In this document: piece after piece, positions 38,160 to 47,900 of the stretch
Layout of the letters: every line of letters begins with the position of its first letter
Numbering within the stretch: the stretch's first letter is position 1
DNA from: Phaeodactylibacter luteus
GTDB taxonomy: Bacteria > Bacteroidota > Bacteroidia > Chitinophagales > Saprospiraceae
Assembly: GCF_007993045.1 (NCBI RefSeq)
Contig: NZ_VOOR01000011.1
Coordinates: forward strand, 62,001-126,000
Reading direction: 5' to 3'
DNA: 64,000 bases
Translations under genes and position numbers: made by a program
Notes under the pieces: model-generated
Told to the model about the DNA's origin: nothing
The model's database searches: none
The model's input: only the letters and a program-made list of their open reading frames with translations

Positions 38160-38264
38160 TATCTGGTTTAAAAGCGGCACCCTTTTTTAGAAAAAATTTA
38201 AATAGTGCCTAATACCCGCTATTTACATGGCTTTTGAAGGTACCGGACTGTACTATCTCTAATA

Positions 38265-38300
38265 ATAGCATACCTAACATATAAATAGTATACCTGACAT
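38265..38300. repeat. Two 16-bp direct repeats spaced 20 bp apart
   Basis: ATAGCATACCTAACAT (38265-38280) and ATAGTATACCTGACAT (38285-38300) match at 14 of 16 positions with a start-to-start distance of 20 bases, about two helix turns. They lie in the long gap (38045-38793) upstream of the sigma gene. That gap otherwise holds the promoter, repeat copy 5 and no gene I can support. Confidence 0.5.
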
Positions 38301-38410
38301 CGGTACACTTTCAGCTAGGACAGGCCAGGTGAGCGGACCGCCCACTGTGCCTCCGCTAAACAAAGGCAGCCTCAGCATAAGGAAGGGAAAAGATGGCGAG
38401 CCGAACTATT

Positions 38411-38626
38411 GGGCGTGTGCCAAAATGCCACAGGCGTTTAGGCTCTAGCCTGGCATTGGCCTAGCGCTGCGGAGGGGTATTAGCCCGATAGGGCCGAGCG
38501 GATAGCGAGCCCCGCAGCATAGCGCCCCCTGCCGCTAGGCAGGGGGAGGCCCCATCACATTGTGCAGGGGCAGGCCCCTATCCTTGCGGAGGGGGCAGGC
38601 AAAAAATGACAATCTGGTTTGCGCCC
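38411..38626 (+). repeat. Interspersed structured repeat, copy 5 (long form)
   Basis: This 216-bp copy starts GGGCGTGTGCCAAAATG and ends TCTGGTTTGCGCCC; the ends are imperfect inverted repeats. It carries an extra internal GGGGCAGGCCCC unit compared with copies 1 and 6. CTATT occurs directly before the left end (38405-38410 region) and CTATT again just after the right end (38629 region), a possible target duplication. Confidence 0.85.
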
Positions 38627-38793
38627 GTCTATTGTGTGGTGTGCCAGCTGCCTCGGCTTCCATTTGTGCAGTAGTCGCTTAAGACCGGAAAACGTGGCAA
38701 GAACGCATCAGGGAGATGTGCTGGCTGATTTACAGTAATTCACTGGCTATGGCCAAGGAGATGAAATGTTTTTCCGCCCCCCTCCTTTGTCCG

Positions 38794-41700
38794 CTACCGA
38801 ACGACAGCAACCCGTACGGCTTTCACAGCGCCTGCACTTTGCAGCTTCAGCGTATAGACTCCCCCAGGCACCTGACGGAGGTCGATGACGGTCTGCCCAG
38901 AGCCCGCCTGTAGCTCAGTGGAGGACAGCTGTTGCCCAGAGGTGTTAAACAAAGCGAGGCGCCCCGCTTGGGGTATGTCATATCTGACCTGTAGGGCACC
39001 ATTGGCGGGGTTCGGAAATGCGGTGAGCACTGGCAGCGCGGGCTGCTTCCCTAGTGCGCTGAGCATAAGGTCATACTTTTGGCCCGCACCATAAGCTTCT
39101 GGATAGAGGCTCGGATGTTGCCCTAAGGAGAGCGCTTGGCTCAGCACGATATCCTTGCGAGCGCGCAGGCGCAGGCTCAGCAGCACTTGCTCACCCTCCT
39201 GCCCGGAAGGCGGGCCCGCCCAGCTCACCGCAAGCCGGCCAGCTCCTGGCAGCCCTGTGTTATAGCTATGCCCGCCAATGACGCCAGGCTCGACAGCAAG
39301 CAGCTCGGCCATAGCGGGGTCTACAGCAAGCAGCGCCTGTAGGCCTTGGATGCCAGAGAGGTCTGCCCAAACCGGTACTTCCACCTCTTCTCCTGCAGCA
39401 AGGCGGAGGTCTTCAAAAGCCAGGGCGAGCTCCCCGGCCACATTGCGCTCATCGATCTGCAGCAAAGGGTTGACAATAGCGCTCAGATCAATATCCCCAA
39501 CTTTGATGCCGATAAAATCTTGCTGGAATGCACCGGCGGCTGGGAGGTCATTCAGGGTAATTGCGGCAGGCACAGGGTGCAGCCATGGGTTGGCGGGGTC
39601 CTCGAAATGAAAATCTCTGGGCACAAACCGCCAACTGTCTTGGTTCGGGAATTCGAGCAGTATGCTCAGGATGACCTGCCGGAGGCGGATCATGTCCAAG
39701 GTGCTTACAGAGCCGGAGTTGTTCACATCCGCCGCCAGCAGCTGATAGGGGGAAGTCAGTGGCTGAATGCCCAAGATATGCTGCCCGATGAGGACAACAT
39801 CGTAGGTGGTCAGCCCATTGTGTACATTGGCAGACAAGGATGGCGTGAGGGTATAATCATAACCAGGCTCCAAGCTCTCAAATTGGTAGGTGCCAGCCTC
39901 TTCAGTTTGGGCGGACTGGCTGATCAAGCCGCTTAGGCTCACTTCTACACCAGGTACGGGTATGCCATCTATGCGTTCTATCGCACCGGCAATCGTAGGC
40001 AGGGGCATATCACAATCCGCCAGGTTGTTGGTCACTAGAGCAAAGGTTTCACAATAATCATAATTGGGCCCTCCCGTTGTGCCGTCCGGCTGCACACGGA
40101 AGGGGTTGTCGGCGCTGTCCCAGGCATAAATTTCTACCAAGAGTATGCCCAAGTCATCGCAGGTAATCGTTAAGGAAGTCTGGTCCCGGGAGGGCTGCTC
40201 CCCTACCCGGTTGATGCTGTAAGTAACCGGCATGCTGCAGTCGGTATAAGGGCTGGCGATGAACTCCGTAGCAAATAGCGTCATCGCGCCTCTGTCAAAA
40301 TCGCCGTCCCCATCCACATCAGTCTGCGGCTCTACCGGCATGAGCGGCACAGAAAGCCCACTGATGCAAGCTGGCGCAGGCGCTTTGCAGTCTACGATTT
40401 CAAATGGCATATCGGCTGCAGCCTGATTGCCACAGCCATCTTCTACCCTTATCTCAAAAACATGCTCCCCTATCGGCCAGTCGCCTGCCAGTTTCCACTT
40501 GGGGTAAGTCCCAAAGATGTCTGTAATGACGGAGTCGATCGTACCGTCGGAATATTCATCGTACAAGACGGTGATGGTCAGATCGTTGGGCGTACAATTG
40601 TCTGTTATGGCAAACAGGTATTCAGCATATGCCCGGCAGGTTTCATTATTATTGCTGCACACTGGCAGGGGCGGCACAAAAGCGATGACCGGCGGGACAT
40701 CATCGTATACCTTAATAATTTGCCGGTACTGCCAAAAGCCATTGGAGGCAACAGTGCGCCAATAGCCCTCGGGGTTGGTTTGCCCATCGCAGACCGTCCC
40801 TTTCTCCCCCGCTTGGGGATTAGCGTTGGCCGGCATGCTGTCGCGGTCTATATAGGCCTGTGACGGCTGACGGACCACCCAAACGGCTTCGTCCCCGGGC
40901 TGCTCATCGCAGTCTTCATCGCGGCCGACCACTCTTGGGGGAGCTTCCCCATCGTACTCGCACCAGTTGATGACCCGGTAGGTCCGGAATATTTTATAGC
41001 ATTCATCGCCGGAAGCAGAGAAGACGGTATCTGCCACACTTACAGCCAAAAGGTCGCAGGCTTGGGCAAAGACTTCTATCGTATCGGGGTTGGGCACACC
41101 GCACAGGGCTTCCGAATCCATTGGGAAGCGGATTTGATAATCGTGGCGTGGCTCTAGCCTCACCTCCTGCGTACAAGGGTTTTCCGATACATTACCAGCG
41201 CCATCGATTGCACGGAAGTGGCGCACTATCCGCCCCACCCCGCAGTCGTCCAATTGAGGCACAGGGGGCAGCTCTTCCCAATCGGCTCCGCAGTTGTCGG
41301 TAGCTTCAGGCAAAAGGAACAAAGCCTGCAGCTGGGGGATGCTGTCTGGGCGGAAATTGCCAGGCACTTCATCACAGAAGAGCGTAACCGGATCGGGCGG
41401 CACACAAACGGGATCAATTTTATCTTCAACGAACACCTCCGACCAGCAGCGGTTTTCGTTGCCTGCCAAGTCACGGACGAGCAGCTCTATAGCTACAACC
41501 TGCCCTGCATCACAGCAGGTAAAGGCCGCTTCGTTTGCCCAGGGGGTCATATAGGGTTCCGATGGGGCGCAGGCACCGTCTACAGCTACTTCGCGGCGGA
41601 TTGCAAAGCCCTCCAGCCCACAGTTGTCCCAGCTCCCCTCGTCTACGCTTTCGGCCAGCAGGAGCAGCCCCCCTTCTTGATTAAGGGACACATTGAGCTG

Positions 41701-44256
41701 TTCGTTGCAGTCAGCAACGGGCTCTGTGAGGTCATCGACCCGGAACGGGCTTTCAAAAAGCGCTACATTGCCACAGTCATCAGTTACTTTGTACCGGAAG
41801 AAATGCTCCCCTGCCGGGATACCCCAAACGAAACGGTCTGCAGCGGTTTCCGGTATATTAGCCCGGACCAAGGTGTTCACTACGGTATCGACAGGCATAC
41901 CCGCAGCATTAAACACTATGCTGTCGGCGTAAGTAACCACTTGCGTGAAAACAGTCCAGCCTGTGCAATTATCGGAAACTACCGGCCAGGGGGCTACAAA
42001 GGCAGCCGTACAGTCAAATGGCTGTGTACTATAGACCAGTATGCTATCTATTTGCCCATTGGCATCAAGGTCGAGCTCAGGGGCGGATACAGCCGGGGGC
42101 ACGAAATCCCCAATCTTTATGGTCTGCCCATAATTGAAAATGCTCTCTTCCGGAGCGCACCAATCGATGACACGCCAGGTGCGGAGAAACTTGAAAGAAC
42201 CTTCGCATACCTCAATGAGCGGGCTGTCTTCGTAGGTAGCGCCCAAGTTGCAGTATACCTCATCGAGCCGGGCTGCGCCCTGTATCGTCTGCACAAAAGG
42301 ATAGCCCGTATAAGCGGGCGAAGGGTTCCCGTTGTCATCAACAGGGTAGGTTTCTTCGCAGCTGATCGGAAAACTAAATGGGGGGAAAACGACATCGCCT
42401 ACTTCAGGGCGCCCAAAATTGATTTCCTGCACACAGGTATCGGACAAGCCTGCGCCATCTGTCGCACTGAATGTACGGACAATCCGGAGGCTGCTGCAGG
42501 CATCCGCTTCGATCACTTCATCTTCGTACGACCAGCTGACCGGCCCGCAATTATCGTCAACTGTAGGCTCGCCGGTCCAAGAGAGGCTGTCTGCCTGCAA
42601 AGCCCAGCTAATGTCCTCGCAATAAAGCCGCTCGGTGAAAGGTGCCCAACCATCTGCCCAACCGTCTACTGTGCCGCCTGCATCACTGCGCACCCGGAAG
42701 GAGAAGCTGCCCGATGCGCCCGGTGAAACCGTAGTGGCCAATAGATAGTACGTATGCCCAGGGCGCAATGGCAGCGCAATACGGCTGCTCCCCTCGGAGG
42801 TTATCTGCTGACGCGCAATCAGCCCAGGGCAGGGGCTGAGCGGGCTGAAGCCATCCTGCAGCACAGCGGCATAACCTTCGCCATTATCCAGCGCTGCTTC
42901 CACTTGAAAGGTGTACAGATCTTCTTCGCTAACGGTAAAAGGAAGCACTTCATATCGGCGGATGCCCATGCCGGGCAGCGCAGTGGACAAGCACCCAAAT
43001 GTGCCTGTCTGCCAAACCGGGCTCCCCTCCGACAGCAGCAGCTCAGCGGTCTGAACTTCAAAAGACCGGGTAGCCTCTGAGGCAGTGGGCGGGCAAGCCA
43101 AGCTTGGAGGCGTAAGATCTTCCGCGACAATAACCCCCCAACAGCCCTCAATACCCTCTGCCCCGTTTATACTAAAGGAGGCCTCGAGCCCGGTAACAAA
43201 GGCTGTTCCACCGGTAGCACCTCCATGGAACCATACCCGGAGCACTTGCCCGGGCATTGCGCTCCAGGCCATTGTAGCACTGCCTGCATCAGACTGGCTG
43301 AAGGTTTCCAATACCCCACCTGACGCATCGAGCAGGGCTACCTCCAATTCGCCCTCGCCTTCTGATAGGCCTGCCTCAAAGGTTATCGTTGCCGGGTGCC
43401 GGAAAGCATACGCGGCAACAGCCCAGTCTGACTGCCCAGCGAGCACAAGACTGTCAGCGGAAAAAGCCAGCTCGCTCCCAGGCTGTGACCTGCGCGGCCA
43501 AAAAGAAGAAAAGAACGAGCCTGTGAACCCCGTATACACCGCCTGCTCCTGAGGCAACAATTCATAGGAGTATACTCCTGGACCATCCAGTACCCGGCCA
43601 TTGGAAGGGTCAGCATCTGCTATTTCGATTTGAAAATAAGAAACCGGCAGGCAGCCCAAGCTGCCTTCTGCCAGCATATCTGGCGTCAGCACCCGCTGAC
43701 AGTTTTCATCTAGCGGGACGCGGACGGTATCGTTGCATGCAAATGCGATATCCGCCCCTGCCAATCCTCCTACAGTTACCCCAACAGGTATTTCGGCTTG
43801 TACCGCGTTGCCGGCTTCATCTGAGGCCTCAGCAATAAGGGCGTAGCTGCCAGGAGGCCCCCAGGCCATGTAACTGCCAGGAGAAAGCTCCGCTACCGTA
43901 AAACCTTCGCTGCCAGCTGCGGGGGATACAACGACAGCGGGGGCGGGGTCACAGGCATCACTAGCTGATACGGAAAAGAAGAAAACGGCAGAAGAAGCCG
44001 CTTCGCAGGCAGACAGCTCTTGCTGCAAGCCAGCAGCCGGGAAGGTCAATATGGGAGGCAGAGTGTCTGTCCCACAGAAAGGGGCAGCCAAAGGAGAGGC
44101 AGCATTCAGCCCGGCAGGCCATACAGCTGACAAAATGAACAAGAAGGTACAGAGCACGCTGCCCAGTGGTAGAGCACCACTTGAGTCAGCCACAGCCGGG
44201 AGGATATACCCTGCCTGTAGCCGGATGCGGTTGCGGTTGGCATTCGGTGTGGTCAT
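38794..44256 (-). CDS. Giant cysteine-rich surface protein with dockerin-like, cohesin-like and T9SS domains
   Basis: A 1,820-residue secreted protein. The N-terminus has a hydrophobic export segment (LCTFLFILSAVWPAGLNA) after an unusually long polar lead. Residues about 60-1,400 are a cysteine-rich beta array with HYR/Ig-like phrases (DNCG, VTDDCGN, DKIDPVC). From about 1,440 come a Cna-B-like domain, a dockerin-like pair (NGLTTYDVVLIGQHILG and DVNNSGSVSTLDMIRLRQVI, about 1,475-1,540), a cohesin-like beta domain (VEVPVWADLSGIQGLQALLA), and a T9SS type A sorting domain (LTAFPNPANGALQVRYDI). Most of it is paralogous to the C-terminal half of the 44910 protein. It is probably displayed on the cell surface; the ligand is unknown. 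Confidence 0.92.
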   Translation of the reverse strand: MTTPNANRNRIRLQAGYILPAVADSSGALPLGSVLCTFLFILSAVWPAGLNAASPLAAPFCGTDTLPPILTFPAAGLQQELSACEAASSAVFFFSVSASDACDPAPAVVVSPAAGSEGFTVAELSPGSYMAWGPPGSYALIAEASDEAGNAVQAEIPVGVTVGGLAGADIAFACNDTVRVPLDENCQRVLTPDMLAEGSLGCLPVSYFQIEIADADPSNGRVLDGPGVYSYELLPQEQAVYTGFTGSFFSSFWPRRSQPGSELAFSADSLVLAGQSDWAVAAYAFRHPATITFEAGLSEGEGELEVALLDASGGVLETFSQSDAGSATMAWSAMPGQVLRVWFHGGATGGTAFVTGLEASFSINGAEGIEGCWGVIVAEDLTPPSLACPPTASEATRSFEVQTAELLLSEGSPVWQTGTFGCLSTALPGMGIRRYEVLPFTVSEEDLYTFQVEAALDNGEGYAAVLQDGFSPLSPCPGLIARQQITSEGSSRIALPLRPGHTYYLLATTVSPGASGSFSFRVRSDAGGTVDGWADGWAPFTERLYCEDISWALQADSLSWTGEPTVDDNCGPVSWSYEDEVIEADACSSLRIVRTFSATDGAGLSDTCVQEINFGRPEVGDVVFPPFSFPISCEETYPVDDNGNPSPAYTGYPFVQTIQGAARLDEVYCNLGATYEDSPLIEVCEGSFKFLRTWRVIDWCAPEESIFNYGQTIKIGDFVPPAVSAPELDLDANGQIDSILVYSTQPFDCTAAFVAPWPVVSDNCTGWTVFTQVVTYADSIVFNAAGMPVDTVVNTLVRANIPETAADRFVWGIPAGEHFFRYKVTDDCGNVALFESPFRVDDLTEPVADCNEQLNVSLNQEGGLLLLAESVDEGSWDNCGLEGFAIRREVAVDGACAPSEPYMTPWANEAAFTCCDAGQVVAIELLVRDLAGNENRCWSEVFVEDKIDPVCVPPDPVTLFCDEVPGNFRPDSIPQLQALFLLPEATDNCGADWEELPPVPQLDDCGVGRIVRHFRAIDGAGNVSENPCTQEVRLEPRHDYQIRFPMDSEALCGVPNPDTIEVFAQACDLLAVSVADTVFSASGDECYKIFRTYRVINWCEYDGEAPPRVVGRDEDCDEQPGDEAVWVVRQPSQAYIDRDSMPANANPQAGEKGTVCDGQTNPEGYWRTVASNGFWQYRQIIKVYDDVPPVIAFVPPLPVCSNNNETCRAYAEYLFAITDNCTPNDLTITVLYDEYSDGTIDSVITDIFGTYPKWKLAGDWPIGEHVFEIRVEDGCGNQAAADMPFEIVDCKAPAPACISGLSVPLMPVEPQTDVDGDGDFDRGAMTLFATEFIASPYTDCSMPVTYSINRVGEQPSRDQTSLTITCDDLGILLVEIYAWDSADNPFRVQPDGTTGGPNYDYCETFALVTNNLADCDMPLPTIAGAIERIDGIPVPGVEVSLSGLISQSAQTEEAGTYQFESLEPGYDYTLTPSLSANVHNGLTTYDVVLIGQHILGIQPLTSPYQLLAADVNNSGSVSTLDMIRLRQVILSILLEFPNQDSWRFVPRDFHFEDPANPWLHPVPAAITLNDLPAAGAFQQDFIGIKVGDIDLSAIVNPLLQIDERNVAGELALAFEDLRLAAGEEVEVPVWADLSGIQGLQALLAVDPAMAELLAVEPGVIGGHSYNTGLPGAGRLAVSWAGPPSGQEGEQVLLSLRLRARKDIVLSQALSLGQHPSLYPEAYGAGQKYDLMLSALGKQPALPVLTAFPNPANGALQVRYDIPQAGRLALFNTSGQQLSSTELQAGSGQTVIDLRQVPGGVYTLKLQSAGAVKAVRVAVVR

Positions 44257-44291
44257 AACTCATGAGATAAAACGAAGGAGCGCCTCACGCC

Positions 44292-44320
44292 TGACAAATA
44301 CATGGCCAATGCATTTGTCA
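44292..44320. promoter_or_regulatory. Palindrome in the leader of the 1,820-residue protein gene
   Basis: TGACAAATACA (44292-44302) and TGCATTTGTCA (44310-44320) are inverted at 10 of 11 positions around TGGCCAA. It ends 36 bases upstream of the start codon at 44256. It could bind a dimeric regulator or form a hairpin in the mRNA leader. A TAGATTTG -7-like element lies further up at 44474-44467 on the minus strand. The rest of the 653-bp gap to 44909 holds only the terminator at 44870. Confidence 0.55.
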
Positions 44321-44869
44321 AATAATCGGTCTGGGCAGTCTCCTCAGTTAAGTTGCTATTAGCTTCTTTCTAAGGGTCAGCTAGGGCGGAGCCCGTTGCC
44401 TGATTTTATCGTTGCCAGGCAGAAGGGAGCGCCCTTTTACCTTCAATCGACAATTATCATATACGACAAATCTACAAGCTTAAATACAAATAGAAGCGCG
44501 TAGTTTGTTAGATAGACTCCATTAATTCGAAATTCGGCTACTCAGCTGCCTTTTTTTGATCAAAAACCAGCAGCGGGCGCAGCAGGCTATAAAGAATTAG
44601 GGAGCTGTTGCCAAATTAAGTGTTTGTTTGCTTTACGTACGCTTCGAAGGGAAGAAGGGGCTTTTGGCAGCACATTGCCAGCCACGGAGCATTTATGGTG
44701 TGCCTATAGCATGGAGCGGTGTGCCCACAGGAACACCATATTGTAAAAATGCTAAAATACTCTGAATTATTCAACTTCCGCCCCCCTCCATTGAGCAGGC
44801 TTGATATACAGGGGGTATTGCAGGGCTGAAACAGTTCCTTTGCCACACTCCCCCTGGCCATTCCAATGA

Positions 44870-44901
44870 AAGCCTGCCAGCGAAGTATCGCTGGCAGGCT
44901 T
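44870..44901 (-). terminator. Terminator of the 4,173-residue protein gene
   Basis: AAGCCTGCCAGCGA (44870-44883) pairs perfectly with TCGCTGGCAGGCTT (44888-44901) over a four-base loop. On the minus strand it is followed by TTTCATT. It lies 9 bases after the stop codon at 44910. Confidence 0.82.
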
Positions 44902-44909
44902 CACTTTGC

Positions 44910-47900
44910 TTATTTCAATAATACCATTTTCCGGGTAGCGGTCTGCCCTGCAGCCTGCAGCTGATAGTAAAGGACTCCTGTGGTGCCCAAGTCTTCCCTA
45001 CGGAGGGCGACCTCATGATAACCTGCTGCGTAGTGCCCGGCTACCCGCTTCAACAAGCGGCCCTGAAGGTCGTATACCTGAAGTTGGGCAGTGCCCGCTT
45101 CCGGCAATTCAAAACCAATGACTGTGCTTTCGCCAAACGGGTTAGGCCGGTTTTGATGGAGGCGGAAAGGCATCGCTGTTGCACTGGCCGTACCGGTAGG
45201 CAGTGCTTGCCCGAAATCGAGCGCTACCCCTAGCCGGGCCCCATCCCTACGGTAAGCTTCCGCAGTCGTCACCGCTGAGCTGAGCAGAAGCTCACTGCTC
45301 AGGGCGCCTCCACCTGTGCTCAGCACCTCAAAGGTAAGGGCGAACAGCTCCAATTGGCCGTCCTCTGGCCACTCAAAGGCATGCTGATCGTACCAGCTCG
45401 CAGTAATGCGGCCTTGGGCAGCATCGTACAAGCCCAGGCTGTTCTCGTCGGCAATACCGTAACTGACATCCGCCAGCTGAAGTACAGCGGGGTCAAACTC
45501 CAAGGTAAACTGATAGCCCTCAAGTTGGTCAGCTGCCGCTACCGCAAATGGGACAATGACTTGGCTGTCTGCCTGTAGGTGATGATCTTCGAGGCGTAAT
45601 GCAACGGTCTCGCTGCTCCGCTCTTCCAAGCCGCTAAATTGGGTCGTAGTGGCGGAGTTGTTCACATCACCGATTTTGATCGCTACAAAATCATTGGACA
45701 TGACATCGCTATCGAGGTCGTTCACAGAAATAGATTCTGGGAAAACAGAGAACCAGGGGTTTGAGGGGACCGGGAAGCTGAACTCCCGGTCGACGAAACG
45801 CCAGCTCGTGTTATTGGTAAACTCAGTGATCTCGCCGAGGATCAGCTTCTGAATTTCTATCATATCCAGCGTCGTAATGGCATTAGACCGGTTGGCATCC
45901 GCAGCAATGCGCTTGTAGGGGCTGTCCAACAGGGAAATCCCTAGCAAATGCTGCTGAATCGTGATGAGGTCTAGAGTAGAGATGCCGTTTCTGTGGTCAT
46001 TATTGCGCGAAGGGGTCAGGGTATAATCGTACCCCATCGGCAGCTCGGCAAACTCGTAGGTGCCGTTGCTCGAGGTCATAGCCATAGAGCTCATAGCACC
46101 GCTGAGGGCCACTTCTACATCCTGCACAGCATCATCGTTCTCCCGTGAGATCAGCCCCGCCATCATCGGTGCGGCTTCAGGGTTGTCACAAACGCTATTG
46201 TTGTCGGTCAGCTCAATAAACGTAGTACAGAAGTCCCAGTTAGGCCCTCCAATACTGCCATCAGGCTGCACGGCCTCCGGATTGTAAGCGCTGTCGAAGA
46301 AGTACACTTCTACATCGATTGTGCCTACGTCCTCGCAGGTAAAGTACAGGCTCGTCTGTGAAAAGTCTGGCGTTTCACCGGGCAGGTTGATAGCGAACCC
46401 GATGGTATCATCGCTGCAATCCGACTCGTTGATATGGAAGTCCGAAGCCCAGATGCCCGCACCTGCAATATCAATCTGTCCATCGCCATCAATATCGGTG
46501 TCCGGTGGCAACGCCTGCAGGTTGAAGGTAAGCCCGTTCAGGCAGGTAAGCGTAGGCGCTGCACAGTCCACCACTTCAAATGGGAGTGTCGCTACAGCGG
46601 TGTTGCCGCCACAGCCATCCTCCACCGTGACCACAAATGCATGGCTGCCGATCGGGTACTCGCCTCCTATGCTGTAGTTGGGGTAAGTACCGGACAGCTC
46701 GCTGCTCACGTTGAAATCGATACTGCCGTTGGCACCTGCATCCAAGCTCACGCTGATGGAGAGGTTCTCCGGGTCACAATTTTCTGCTACCACAAACGGG
46801 AAGTCCACATTTGCATTACAGGTCACCTGATTGATACTGCAGAACTGCCCGGGGTCTGTGAAGCTGATCTGAGGAGCCTCGGTGTCCCGCACTTCGATTA
46901 TCTGGGTGTACTGCCAGTAGCCTACAGACTGTACTGTGCGCCAATAACCGGCAGGGTTGGTATTGCCATCGCAAGATGTCCCTTTGGTGCCAAAGGCAGG
47001 CACACTGTTGTTGGGGTTGCCGTCACGATCGATGAACGTACTGCCGGGTGTACGGACCACCCAAACATCCTCGTCTCCAGGAGCCCCGTCACAATCTTCA
47101 TTCCTGCCTACAATGAGCGGGCCAGATATGCCGTCCCATTCGCACATATTCTGCACACGGTAGCGGCGGAATATCTTATAACAGGCCGGGTCTGAGCTGC
47201 TCCCGTTAGGGGTAAAAATCTCGTCCTCTACATTTACGGAGAGCATATCGCAGCCCATGCCGTTCAGCAGGATCGTATCCGGAGAGGGCACTCCACAATT
47301 GGACACCTCATCTTTAGGGAACTTGATGGTATAGTTGAACTCCTGCTCCACCGTGATCACCTGTGAACAGGTATTTGTAGAGAGGTTGCCAGCCGCATCT
47401 GCAGCCTGGAACGTCCGTACAATAGTGCCAAACCCACAATCATCGAGGTTGACATCGGCCGCAAACTCCTGAACGGAAACCGGGCCGCAATCGTCGTCTC
47501 CTTCTGCAAAGCCGAACAAGGCTTCCAAAGCCTGCGTGTCCTCAGGCACGAAGCTGCCGGGTAGGTCAGCACAGCTGATGGACGTGCTCGGAGGAGCAAT
47601 ACAGAACGGGTTGATCTTATCTTCTACCAGCACTTCCAGCCAGCAGATGTTCTGATTGCCGTAAATATCGGTCACCCGCAATTCGATGGTCACCATACGG
47701 CCTGCATCACAACAGGTAAAATCTACGAACGGGCCCCAATCAGTATAATAGTCTGTCACATCACTGCAATCGCCCGGGTCAAGCTCCACTAGGCGGCGCA
47801 CTTCCAGCGTAGCAATTTCACAATTGTCGTTGCTGCCCTCATCCACATCTGAAGCGAATACACGAGCTGCACCATCTCCGCCAAGCGAGATGTTCAAATC

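Noticed and set aside
41218-42726. 502-codon plus-strand frame opposite the 1,820-residue protein gene
   Set aside because: It is an antisense shadow of a well-supported gene with domains; no start signal, promoter or recognisable domain.
44616-44861. 81-codon minus-strand frame between the giant genes
   Set aside because: No signal, domain or promoter; cysteine-rich random-looking composition.
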